A stretch of DNA of 64,000 bases, from positions 310,001 to 374,000 of the forward strand of contig NZ_CP095744.1 of the NCBI RefSeq assembly GCF_022049065.2, given 5' to 3'. Under the pieces are notes generated by a model that saw nothing but the letters and a program-made list of their open reading frames with translations, made no database searches and was not told the DNA's origin. This DNA is from Niallia sp. Man26. GTDB lineage: Bacteria > Bacillota > Bacilli > Bacillales > Cytobacillaceae. This document shows positions 44,864 to 53,107 of the stretch, piece by piece. Both the position numbers and the translations under genes were made by a program. Position 1 is the stretch's first letter, and each line of letters opens with the position of its first letter.

Positions 44864-45046
44864 CTAGCAAGATAAAACATAGGCAGGAGCAGCGTAAAGC
44901 ACCATTGCACCAAGGCTGTTCAGCCATCTGATCATAAATGGACGAATGTCATGCTCTTTCTCATCAACTTTGTCTGTGTTTTTCACTATTTTTTCAGCAA
45001 GACAGCTGCTGCAAATTTCCAATATTTTTACCACTTCGAGTGCCAA
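44864..45046 (-). CDS. possible 60-aa membrane-associated protein
   Basis: The frame reads MALEVVKILEICSSCLAEKI, then DEKEHDIRPFMIRWLNSL and a hydrophobic end GAMVLYAAPAYVLSC. AAAGGAAG lies very close to the TTG start, so the start is doubtful. Composition is protein-like, including a CSSC pair and a C-terminal cysteine. No family recognised. Confidence 0.35.
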   Translation of the reverse strand: MALEVVKILEICSSCLAEKIVKNTDKVDEKEHDIRPFMIRWLNSLGAMVLYAAPAYVLSC

Positions 45047-45217
45047 ACTTCCTTTTAATTTTACATTAAAAAAATACTATCTTTCCTTGCTAAATCTTAA
45101 TTTCTGCCTCTATCTATATCAAATTACCTCTATGATTTGCTAGGTCTATTTATATTTGTGCTCGCTGCTAAGTCATTTTATAATTTTTTTACACTCTTTC
45201 CATCTAAGGAGGCTACA

Positions 45218-45733
45218 ATGGATACTTTAACAATGAAGGATATATACAAAACAATTGATAAGCAGCGAATTGAGATGGCATTACAAAAGGAAGACTTTAA
45301 AGGGGCATTTGTGTTATTCAAGTATTCTGAACTATCTTATGAAGAGTTTGGAGTTTTAGTTGAATCATTTATCGATTTTGATATAGAGGACCTTAGTACT
45401 TATCTAAAGCTAAAAGAGGAAATGAAGACTATGAAAAGGAATAATAGTCTGTCGCAGGAAGAAAATCAGAACGAAGAATACAATGCCCCTGCTAATCAAG
45501 AAATTTGGCAAAAAACATTGAATGATATCAAAGGGAAATTATCTGCTCCCTCTTTTCATACATGGCTCAAAGACACAACGATTGAAATGAAAGATTCGCA
45601 ATATGTTCGCATATTTTGTCCAAATACCTTCGCACGTGATTGGTTAGAAGAACGATATGCAAGCTTGATTGCCAGCTCTCTTGAAAAAATAATGGGGATA
45701 AGGCCGTCATTAAGCTTTATTGTTACTAATTAA
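45218..45733 (+). CDS. DnaA domain I protein without AAA+ or DNA-binding domains
   Basis: 171 aa from ATG at 45218 (AAGGAGG upstream). The C-terminal part, residues 94-170, matches the N-terminal domain I of DnaA: IWQKTLNDIKGKLSAPSFHTW, then CPNTFARDWLEERYASLI and a final beta-strand. In DnaA this domain recruits helicase and regulators such as SirA and lets DnaA self-associate. Nothing of domains III and IV is present. The N-terminal part (1-70) is acidic and helical (RIEMALQKEDFKGAFVLFKYSEL) and unfamiliar to me. It could modulate replication initiation by occupying DnaA partners; this is inference. The match itself is strong. Confidence 0.85.
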   Translation: MDTLTMKDIYKTIDKQRIEMALQKEDFKGAFVLFKYSELSYEEFGVLVESFIDFDIEDLSTYLKLKEEMKTMKRNNSLSQEENQNEEYNAPANQEIWQKTLNDIKGKLSAPSFHTWLKDTTIEMKDSQYVRIFCPNTFARDWLEERYASLIASSLEKIMGIRPSLSFIVTN

Positions 45734-45771
45734 AGTATTGGTTCAATAGGAAAAAGGGAGGAATCAATACC

Positions 45772-45795
45772 ATGACCGACGAAACATTTGGTTAA
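45772..45795 (+). other. seven-codon mini-ORF with a strong ribosome binding site
   Basis: GGGAGG lies 10 bp before ATG ACC GAC GAA ACA TTT GGT TAA. It sits between the DnaA-like gene and the next gene. It may be a leader peptide or the start of a lost gene. Confidence 0.35.
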
Positions 45796-45854
45796 AACTG
45801 TAAAATAATCTATAATAATTGCATTAAGATTATACTAGAATGGGAGTGTATAAG

Positions 45855-46421
45855 TTGGGATTTTTTAATCGGTTTTTTAAGAAAGTCGAAGACGTTAACA
45901 AAGGAGAAGCTGCTGCAACAGAGCTTGAAGAAGAGTTTTACTTAGGCTCACCTGAAGAGGAAGCCATCAATTTTTGGGTGGAGATGGCGCAAAATATTAT
46001 CTTAAATACTGTTAAGGCAGCAAACAATTCCGTGGAACGTGCCTTTATTTTAGTGGATATGAGAACACAACCATCTTTTGAAATTTTCTATCAGCTCGAT
46101 GGGAAATTAGTAATGTGGGATGAGCTTGAAGATGCTAACATAAAGGATAAAATTAAGAATGAATTAATGCCGCAAGCAGCGTCTGTCGCCTCGGCAGTTA
46201 ATGGCAATTTCGCACAGGCTGAACATTCTTTGATTGCTTTTGCTGAACTGCAATTCGAATCGGCGACGGGAGCATGGTTTTCCCATATCATTTGGGAAGA
46301 TGATGCTAATGCAAAACTGGCAAAGGAAGAGATTGCAAGCAAATGGTTTGATTCCTTGAGTGCTGAAACAAAATCGCTTCCATTGGACAGTGATAGCAAG
46401 CTTTCATGGTATCCATCATAA
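45855..46421 (+). CDS. hypothetical 188-aa cytoplasmic protein
   Basis: TTG at 45855 is chosen for GGGAGTG upstream. The N-terminus is basic and aromatic (GFFNRFFKKVEDV). The body is acidic, with FWVEMAQNIILNTVKAANNSVERA, TQPSFEIFYQLDGKLVMWDEL and a tryptophan-rich end (GAWFSHIIWEDD, LSWYPS). No membrane segment or signal. I do not recognise it. It may be co-expressed with the DnaA-like gene 120 bp upstream. A terminator follows. Confidence 0.68.
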   Translation: MGFFNRFFKKVEDVNKGEAAATELEEEFYLGSPEEEAINFWVEMAQNIILNTVKAANNSVERAFILVDMRTQPSFEIFYQLDGKLVMWDELEDANIKDKIKNELMPQAASVASAVNGNFAQAEHSLIAFAELQFESATGAWFSHIIWEDDANAKLAKEEIASKWFDSLSAETKSLPLDSDSKLSWYPS

Positions 46422-46428
46422 TAACGCT

Positions 46429-46462
46429 AGAAGCATATCTGATATGCTTCTTTTTTACGTAT
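46429..46462 (+). terminator. terminator
   Basis: AGAAGCATATC/GATATGCTTCT hairpin followed by TTTTTT. Confidence 0.9.
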
Positions 46463-46534
46463 AACGCATATAGTGTTTATGAAGAGAAACGTCTGAAAGA
46501 AGATTGAACTATGATGTTCGGAGACTCTTCCTAA

Positions 46535-46834
46535 TTGGGTTTGGTTATTCTATTATTTGTTTATTATCGCGACATTAGCTGCAGCTATTTATAATGCAAT
46601 CCGTAAACGAAAAAGGGCTCTATCTGTTTTCACTGCAATTGTAACTTTAATCACACCATTTCTTTCTTTTTTATTCGCATTGCATTAGGCCGCAGTGATG
46701 GATTGAATGAATGGGAGTATATCGGTATTGGTTTGCAAGAGGGCTCTATATGGGCACTCACTGTAACAGCAGCACATTTAATGATTGTTGCTTGGTGGTT
46801 TTTCTTTTTTGTCAAAGATTTAATACTAGACTAA
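46535..46834 (+). pseudogene. frameshifted small membrane protein
   Basis: Three frames give one continuous protein: GLVILLFV, then IIATLAAAIYNAIRKRKRALSV, TLITPFLSFLFA, then IALGRSDGLNEWEYIGIGL, WALTVTAAHLMIVAWWFFFF, KDLILD. Shifts lie near 46560 and 46690. About 100 aa with three helices originally. No family recognised. Confidence 0.6.
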
Positions 46835-46854
46835 AGGAGTAATTCCACGTAAAA

Positions 46855-46881
46855 ACCTCCACTTATTTCATAAATGGAGGT
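46855..46881 (-). terminator. terminator after the hydroxyacid dehydrogenase
   Basis: ACCTCCA/TGGAGGT stem followed by TTTTTACG on the minus strand. Confidence 0.85.
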
Positions 46882-46890
46882 ACACAGAAT

Positions 46891-47856
46891 TTACATTTGA
46901 ACAGGAGTTAAGGCTTCACCACCACCTAGTACGCTTACAACATTCTCGACAGCAAGCTGAGCCATGCTCATTCTTGTTTTGTAGCTTGCACTGCCAATAT
47001 GAGGCAATGTCACCACATTATTTAAAGATAACAAGTGGTGATCAGCAGGTACTGGTTCAATTTCAAAGACGTCTAACCCAGCTGCCCAAATATCTCGATT
47101 CTTTAAAGCTTGATATAAAGCATCTTCATCGACCAGTCCGCCTCTCGCTGTATTGATGAGAATGGCAGTAGGCTTCATTAGGGACAATTCCTCTTTGCCA
47201 ATCAGATGATGCACCTCAGTACTATATGGAATCATCAGACACACATAATCGGCTTTCTGCAATAAATCGTTTAATTCTGCATAGTGAATATCAAGCTCCT
47301 GTTCTTTGTCTTGCTTTCGGGAACGATTATAGTAAAGCACATTCATATCAAAGCCTTTTGCTCTTTTAACAAGCGCTTCGCCAATTCTTCCTAAGCCGAT
47401 AATCCCTAATGTTGCACTATAAATATCTTGTCCGGTAAATTCCATTAAAGACCATGCGCCCCACTTTCCGTTACGCAAAGCTTCAGAAGCAGTTGTCACA
47501 CCTCTAGCTGTCGCCATCAGCAAAGCAAATGTTAAATCTGCAGTTGTTTCTGTTAACACTCCAGGTGTGTTCGTAACCTGTATTCCCCTTTTTACCGCTG
47601 CTGCTATATCGATATTATTGTAGCCTACTGCGACATTGCTGATTATCTTTAGATGTGGAGCTCTGCCGATGACTTCTTCATCAATCTTATCTGTTAAGAG
47701 ACAAATAAGAGCATCAATATCTTCTACTTCCTTAAGTAAAATATCCCTTGGCACGGGGATATTCTCTTCTTCCCACATTCTCACATGAAAATGAAGGGAA
47801 AGTGTATTAATTATGTCTTCTGGCAGTTTTCTAGTAATATATACAGTTTGTTTCAA
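46891..47856 (-). CDS. D-isomer-specific 2-hydroxyacid dehydrogenase
   Basis: 321 aa from TTG at 47856 (GGTGGAG upstream; a longer frame lacks a site). The NAD(P) Rossmann motif is LGIIGLGRIGEAL near residue 152. The family signature is LMKPTAILINTARGGLVDEDAL. The catalytic Arg is in NTARGG, Glu in DVFEIEP and His in LPHIGSAS. Overall style is glyoxylate/hydroxypyruvate or 2-ketogluconate reductase. It lies downstream of the kinase-aldolase cluster but after a terminator, with its own promoter region. It may reduce a keto-acid intermediate of that pathway; this is inference. Confidence 0.9.
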   Translation of the reverse strand: MKQTVYITRKLPEDIINTLSLHFHVRMWEEENIPVPRDILLKEVEDIDALICLLTDKIDEEVIGRAPHLKIISNVAVGYNNIDIAAAVKRGIQVTNTPGVLTETTADLTFALLMATARGVTTASEALRNGKWGAWSLMEFTGQDIYSATLGIIGLGRIGEALVKRAKGFDMNVLYYNRSRKQDKEQELDIHYAELNDLLQKADYVCLMIPYSTEVHHLIGKEELSLMKPTAILINTARGGLVDEDALYQALKNRDIWAAGLDVFEIEPVPADHHLLSLNNVVTLPHIGSASYKTRMSMAQLAVENVVSVLGGGEALTPVQM

Positions 47857-47914
47857 GACAATCTCCACCTTTTCAACTGGAAAGTATTTCAATAATTATA
47901 GCTTACAATAAAAC

Positions 47915-47940
47915 AGGGCATGGGAAAACTCCTCTGCCCT
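47915..47940 (-). terminator. terminator after the ACS permease
   Basis: AGGGCA/TGCCCT stem followed by GTTTTATTG on the minus strand, 17 bp after the stop. Confidence 0.65.
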
Positions 47941-47956
47941 ATAAATGACTATGAAT

Positions 47957-49291
47957 TTATCCTTCTAGTGCTGGTTCCTTTAAAGTGGTAATAATGAAGA
48001 AGCCAAGCACTAGCATGACCGCAAAGAATCCAAAGGCGATATTATAATTTCCAGTTGCATCAAGGATTGCGCCAACAATCATTGGGGAAAAGAATCCGCC
48101 TAGGTTTCCGCCGCTGTTTACTGTTGCAATCGCGACAGGAAATGTATTTCTATTTGTTAACCCCATCGGATAAGCAGTAAATGCGGGCCAGCCAATATTA
48201 AGGAAGAAGCCTGCCAGCCCTAAGCTAAGGGAAACAAGAATGGCGTTATCTGGAATATTCATCACGACAAGCATCATCAATGCGGTAGCGATGGCTGTAA
48301 TTAACATGGTTGGCTTACGTCTTTTTAAGAATATTTTGTCAGAAATAATTCCGCCTAAAAGAGCACCTAACAGACCGCCGATTGCAGGTGTAGACGCGAC
48401 AAAGCCCATTTTCATAAAGGAGTAGCCTTTTGCGTTGACTAAATACATAGGTACCCATGTCAACATGCCGTATAATACACTGTTCATTAAAAAATAAGTT
48501 AATGTATTACCCCAAATATTCCAAGACGTAAAAACTTCTTTAGATGTGCTGATTTTAGCGACTTTTTGGTAACGAATAGCTTTATCTAGCCAGCCTAGTG
48601 ATCTATTTTCCGTTGCGGCCTCTGTCGGCACTTCTTCTTGGCGAATATATTCTAGCTCCTCTTTTGATACCTTTGGACTGTCTTCAGGCTTTGTTCTGAC
48701 AACCAGATACCAAATGATCGCAATTATAAATCCAGGGATAGCAAACCAGTAAAAAACATAACGCCAACCGAAAGACATGGCAATAGCTGTAGCAATGATG
48801 GGTACAAAGATTGGGGCAAGCTGTGTAGAAGCAATATAAATTCCTGTTGCGGTAGCTTTTTCTTTTGCCGGAAACCAGTGGTTAATGGTGGTTGACATAC
48901 TGACAGGAACAGGACCTTCTGCTAAACCTAGCAGTAAACGAAGTAAAATCAAAAGTGCAGCACTTGAAACCATCCCAAGGAAAAAGGTGACTAAGGAAAA
49001 GGCAATAACAGCAATAGCTACTATTCCGCGAGTTCCTTTTTTGCCGAGTAGGAAACCGGCCGGGATTTGTGAAATGGCATAGCCTAGGAAGAAAAAACTT
49101 GATATAGCCCCTGTTTGAAAGTTGTTAAGCGTAAAATCTTGTTGAATAAATGGCAGCACAACACCGATATTCGTTCGATCAGCATAACAAACAATATAGA
49201 CCACAAAAATAAGCGAAAGAACTAACCAACGATATCCTGACTTTCTCTTCCCTTCTAATCCTGGATTGACCTTGGATTCAGGTAAACTCAT
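47957..49291 (-). CDS. MFS permease, anion:cation symporter (ACS) type
   Basis: 444 aa from ATG at 49291 (GGGGG upstream). Twelve hydrophobic segments. The ACS signatures are FVVYIVCYADRTNIGVVLPF near the first helix, SSFFLGYAISQIPAGFLLGKKG-like motif A and LRLLLGLAEGPVPVSMS. Relatives take up hexuronates, galactonate, glucarate and other sugar acids with protons or Na+. As last gene of the ADH-aldolase-kinase operon, it probably imports the substrate. This points to a sugar acid or related anion. Confidence 0.9.
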   Translation of the reverse strand: MSLPESKVNPGLEGKRKSGYRWLVLSLIFVVYIVCYADRTNIGVVLPFIQQDFTLNNFQTGAISSFFFLGYAISQIPAGFLLGKKGTRGIVAIAVIAFSLVTFFLGMVSSAALLILLRLLLGLAEGPVPVSMSTTINHWFPAKEKATATGIYIASTQLAPIFVPIIATAIAMSFGWRYVFYWFAIPGFIIAIIWYLVVRTKPEDSPKVSKEELEYIRQEEVPTEAATENRSLGWLDKAIRYQKVAKISTSKEVFTSWNIWGNTLTYFLMNSVLYGMLTWVPMYLVNAKGYSFMKMGFVASTPAIGGLLGALLGGIISDKIFLKRRKPTMLITAIATALMMLVVMNIPDNAILVSLSLGLAGFFLNIGWPAFTAYPMGLTNRNTFPVAIATVNSGGNLGGFFSPMIVGAILDATGNYNIAFGFFAVMLVLGFFIITTLKEPALEG

Positions 49292-49372
49292 TTCATTTCC
49301 CCCAATCATAAAAAATAGTATTTTCCTCATAAAAACTGCTATTTTTCTCTTTGTAAGGGTTTACAAAAAATA

Positions 49373-50914
49373 CTAAATAATTACCTCTTCATCCTCTTCT
49401 GTCTCATTGTCAGCTTTAGAAAGTGTTTGATTGCTTAATGCAAAAAATGTTTTTAAAGACGGGTAAATTTGATGAAACACATTATTTAACTGCTTATAAA
49501 GCACTCGCTTACTCAAGTCTGGCTTTATTATGGAAATCGTATTATTGTGAATTTTTTCAACCGCCTCCTCCAATGAATCAAAATAGCCTATTACGGTGCC
49601 AGCAATCATACATGTTCCTAATACACCTGTCTCCGAAATATCTTTAATATGAACGCTTTTGTTTAGTACAGTTGCTTTAATTTGGGCCCATTCCCGATTT
49701 TTTGCCCCGCCGCCGATAGATTGGTAGCTTTTAACGCGGAGTTGATAGTCTGATTCAATAATTTGATTAATTTGTTTCAAACCAAAAGAACAGCCTTCTA
49801 ACACAGCTCGAAACATATCGGCTTTAGTTGTATTTAAATGTATGCCGACAAAGACCCCTCTTGCATTAGGATCCCAAATCGGGGCTCGCTCTCCTTGCAT
49901 ATAAGGCAGAAAAAAGACACCGCCTGCTCCTGGTGCTGATTGTTTGCACAATTCTTCTAACTCAGCTTTCGTGTATCCTTCCGGCTTTAGAAATTGGTCG
50001 TAAAACCATTGTATAGCTGCACCAGGAAAGGTCATGGCTCCATGAGACAACCAATGGTTCTTTATAACATGGCATCTATTTAAAAATCGCTTATCTAACA
50101 GCTCTGGATTATCTGTACAAACAGTTAAAACATTAGAAGTCCCGACAGATTCGAACATTTCATTGACACCGATTCCGAGGGCGGCAGTGGAGCATGCTGT
50201 ATCTGCTGCACCGGCAATCACAGGTATGCGGACGGACGCAATTACTGGATGCACATATTCCCCAACGATAGAACTTGGATCAACAACCTCAGGAAGCTTC
50301 TTAGGGTTTATACCAACCGCCTCATATATTTCAGGAGACCAACGATAGTTTTTGACATCATACATCCCGCTAAAGGAACTTTGCGTCCAATCCATCACAA
50401 AATTGCCTGTCAGCTTGTGCAGAATAAAGGTAGAAAGATTCCCCCATTTGTAGGTGCGCGCATATAATTCTGGATTATTGTTTTTAAACCATAAATGAGT
50501 TGTAAGCGTATACATTCCAGGTTCTAATCGATTTTTAGTAATGTCAAACAGAGATTTCTCACTGACTTGGTCTTTGATCCAAGCTGCTTCTTGTGTGCTT
50601 CTTTGATCTAAATACATAATGCCTGGATAAAGGGGCTCGCCCTTTGCATTTAAAAACACCGAGCTATTACAAAAAGTAGACAGAGAGATTGCTTCTACTT
50701 TGCCTGTGTTTTCAAGCTCAACTTGCTGCCACACCTTTAACAGCAATGTTTTCGTTTTACTCCAAATATCATCAAGATCAATTTCAATCCAGCCCATGGC
50801 AGGGTAAAGAAGAGAATAGGGCTCATACTCAAGAAACCCTAATTCTCCCTTTTTATTCATTGCACCAACTTTTATCCCGCTAGTGCCAATATCTATGCCA
50901 ATGATATGAGACAT
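49373..50914 (-). CDS. FGGY-family carbohydrate kinase (gluconokinase-like)
   Basis: 513 aa. The N-terminal phosphate-binding motif is GIDIGTSGIKVGAMN. The FGGY signature regions are GAADTACSTAALGIG and, later, EGCSFGLKQINQII with SIGGGAKNREWAQIKATVLNK. Phosphorylates a sugar or sugar acid with ATP. Closest style is gluconate/xylulose kinases, but specificity is not readable. It starts 14 bp after the aldolase gene stop. The acidic C-terminal tail (DNETEEDEEVII) is unusual for the family. Confidence 0.92.
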   Translation of the reverse strand: MSHIIGIDIGTSGIKVGAMNKKGELGFLEYEPYSLLYPAMGWIEIDLDDIWSKTKTLLLKVWQQVELENTGKVEAISLSTFCNSSVFLNAKGEPLYPGIMYLDQRSTQEAAWIKDQVSEKSLFDITKNRLEPGMYTLTTHLWFKNNNPELYARTYKWGNLSTFILHKLTGNFVMDWTQSSFSGMYDVKNYRWSPEIYEAVGINPKKLPEVVDPSSIVGEYVHPVIASVRIPVIAGAADTACSTAALGIGVNEMFESVGTSNVLTVCTDNPELLDKRFLNRCHVIKNHWLSHGAMTFPGAAIQWFYDQFLKPEGYTKAELEELCKQSAPGAGGVFFLPYMQGERAPIWDPNARGVFVGIHLNTTKADMFRAVLEGCSFGLKQINQIIESDYQLRVKSYQSIGGGAKNREWAQIKATVLNKSVHIKDISETGVLGTCMIAGTVIGYFDSLEEAVEKIHNNTISIIKPDLSKRVLYKQLNNVFHQIYPSLKTFFALSNQTLSKADNETEEDEEVII

Positions 50915-50928
50915 AACTATACCACCCT

Positions 50929-51753
50929 CTATACACTCAATGGAGAATTCATTAACTCATTATAAAGTTCTATTGTTTCTTTAACAGTTCCTTTATTATG
51001 AATAATATTTCTAAACGCTGACACAACCGCTGTTGGATTAGGATTATTCCATACCATTCTGCCAAACGTGATACCTACCCCGCCCGCATCGATAACATCG
51101 TAAACCATTTGGAAATAGTCATCAATATTATTTCCATTTTCTCCGCCTGCGACAACTACCTTTCCTGGAGTAGAAGCAACCACTTTAGCGAAAGTTTCTG
51201 GATTGCCGGTATACTTTGTTTTCACGATATCCACACCAAGCTCAGCGCCAGCACGAACTGCATAGGCTACATTCTTCCAATCATTTTTTTCATTCTCAGG
51301 AATTTGGTTTCCTCTTGGATAAATATGTGCAATCATTGGCAAGCCGTGAGCTGCAGCCTGACCAGCAATGATACCTAGATTGCGTAATTGTTCAGGCTGA
51401 TCATCACCGCCTACAATACAGCCCATCGACACTGCATCTGCGCCTAGTCGCACTGCTTCATCTACTTCTGTTACCCATGCATCATAATTTGGCTGCCAAG
51501 GGGAGAACGTAGAGCACTTCAAAATAAAGCCTGTTTTGCCAGCATGAGGACGGTAACACATATCCGCAATGCCTTTATGCATCGTAATGGCATCAGGTTC
51601 ACCTGCTACAATTTCATCTAATTTACGTTGAATTGGCATCAGCTCTTCAAAAATACCCCGTGCCATTGCTTGATCGACTGCAACAGCTAATAGTTTTCCA
51701 GACTTTTGATTTAATAGACGATTCATACGAACTTCTTTACCTAATAATGACAT
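50929..51753 (-). CDS. DhnA-type class I aldolase
   Basis: 274 aa TIM-barrel of the DhnA/FbaB/LsrF family. The start of the barrel is KLLAVAVDQAMARGIF. The Schiff-base lysine is in VDIVKTKYTG. The C-terminal phosphate-binding part is VVVAGGENG and GGVGITFGRMVW. It should cleave a phosphorylated sugar or keto-acid, typically giving DHAP or a similar three-carbon unit plus an aldehyde. It lies between the dehydrogenase and kinase genes with short gaps, so one operon. The exact substrate is unknown. Confidence 0.9.
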   Translation of the reverse strand: MSLLGKEVRMNRLLNQKSGKLLAVAVDQAMARGIFEELMPIQRKLDEIVAGEPDAITMHKGIADMCYRPHAGKTGFILKCSTFSPWQPNYDAWVTEVDEAVRLGADAVSMGCIVGGDDQPEQLRNLGIIAGQAAAHGLPMIAHIYPRGNQIPENEKNDWKNVAYAVRAGAELGVDIVKTKYTGNPETFAKVVASTPGKVVVAGGENGNNIDDYFQMVYDVIDAGGVGITFGRMVWNNPNPTAVVSAFRNIIHNKGTVKETIELYNELMNSPLSV

Positions 51754-51790
51754 ATAAATAACACTCCTATTCTCATATTATTTCTACTTG

Positions 51791-52828
51791 TTATTGGGTT
51801 ATGACTGTTTTCATATGATTACCATTCTTTACATCTAAAATTGCCTGTTCGATATTTTCAAGAGTGTAGCCTGTTGTGATAATAGCAGCCGTATTGATTT
51901 TGCGTGATGCAATGAGAGACAATGATTTATGATAATCAGCTCTTGTTAAAGCAGAGGTTCCATTAATGGTAATCTCATTATAGTGAATAATGTTAGGATC
52001 AATCTCCGCCAAGACGCCATTTGTAAATCCAGCAAACAGATTTAATGTACCGCCTTTTTTTAATAGATTGGCGGACGTTTTAACTAAGAAAGGAATGCCT
52101 ATTGCCATGATGACTACATCTGCCCCTAAACCATCTGTTTCACTTAAAACAATATCCTCAAGTGATTCTTCCTCCGGGTTCACAGCATAATCGGCACCTG
52201 CAAGAACCGCTTTAGCACGGCGATGATCAATTGGTTCACTCAATATCACCTTAGTCGCCCCTGCTATTTTGGCTAATTGTACATGCATCAGCCCAATAGG
52301 TCCGCCGCCAATAACTACTACAACGTCGCCCATTTTTACATTTGCTTTTCGTTGGCCGTTCATGCAGCATGCAAGCGGTTCTGCAATGACTGCCTGTTCA
52401 AAGGACAAATTATCTGGAATCTTCACCAGGTTGCCAGCTTCAAGAGCTGTACTTGGAATTTTCACATATTCTGCAAAACCGCCGTCAAATTCATAGCCAA
52501 TCGCAGTACGATTTGCACAAACATTCTCCCTGCCATTTAAACAGTAGTAACACTTCCTGCACGGAATAACTGGCATTATTCCCACTCGGTCACCAACACT
52601 AAATTCCATTACCTTTGCACCGACTTCTGCAATGGTGCCGACAAGCTCATGACCAATCACCGACGGAGTTCGAACGCCCTTTGTTTTTTTGCCTTCATAA
52701 ATACGAATATCTGTGCCACATACAGCACTTGCATTTACTCTTACAAGCACTTCGTTTTCACTAATTTCCGGCTTCGTTACTTCTTCCAGCTTCATATTAT
52801 TAGGACCATGAAATACAGCTGCTTTCAT
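51791..52828 (-). CDS. Zn-dependent alcohol dehydrogenase (MDR)
   Basis: 345 aa medium-chain dehydrogenase, sorbitol/threonine dehydrogenase type. The catalytic zinc ligands are in VCGTDIRIYEG and GHELVG. The structural-zinc cysteines are CRKCYYCLNGRENVC. The NAD-binding motif is VVIGGGPIGLMHVQLAK. It oxidises a secondary hydroxyl of a polyol or sugar acid to a ketone. First gene of the operon. The promoter region (52829-53107) holds a long inverted repeat. The ATG follows AGGAGAGAACAG. Confidence 0.92.
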   Translation of the reverse strand: MKAAVFHGPNNMKLEEVTKPEISENEVLVRVNASAVCGTDIRIYEGKKTKGVRTPSVIGHELVGTIAEVGAKVMEFSVGDRVGIMPVIPCRKCYYCLNGRENVCANRTAIGYEFDGGFAEYVKIPSTALEAGNLVKIPDNLSFEQAVIAEPLACCMNGQRKANVKMGDVVVVIGGGPIGLMHVQLAKIAGATKVILSEPIDHRRAKAVLAGADYAVNPEEESLEDIVLSETDGLGADVVIMAIGIPFLVKTSANLLKKGGTLNLFAGFTNGVLAEIDPNIIHYNEITINGTSALTRADYHKSLSLIASRKINTAAIITTGYTLENIEQAILDVKNGNHMKTVITQ

Positions 52829-52881
52829 TTTCTGTTCTCTCCTTTATGAAGAAAATTTCCTTCACAATAAATTCAAAAAAA

Positions 52882-52964
52882 TAGAAGGAATTTACCAATA
52901 GTGTGAAACAATTCCTCTATTTCTCACATGACAATAAGAGAATCTTGGTAAATCCCTCCTTCTA
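52882..52964. promoter_or_regulatory. long inverted repeat, candidate RpiR operator pair
   Basis: TAGAAGGAATTTACCAA (52882-52898) is repeated inverted at 52945-52964 with three extra bases in one arm. An inner pair GTGTGAAA...TTTCTCAC (52901-52927) lies between. Located between the regulator and the operon it probably controls. No T-run fits a terminator. Confidence 0.5.
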
Positions 52965-53107
52965 CGCTGTATTTTCAAAAAACAAGAAGTACGGTCTAGT
53001 TGTATAGAATTTTCTGTTATTTCCTTTTGCACATTCATCATATCACAGGGTGGTAATTTCCTTCAAGATATTTTTAGAAAATTTGAAGATTTTTTCCAAT
53101 CACACTC

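Noticed and set aside
52945..52964. Inverted repeat upstream of the ADH gene read as a terminator for the RpiR gene
   Set aside because: Arms are 46 bp apart and no T-run follows on the minus strand; an operator role is more likely.
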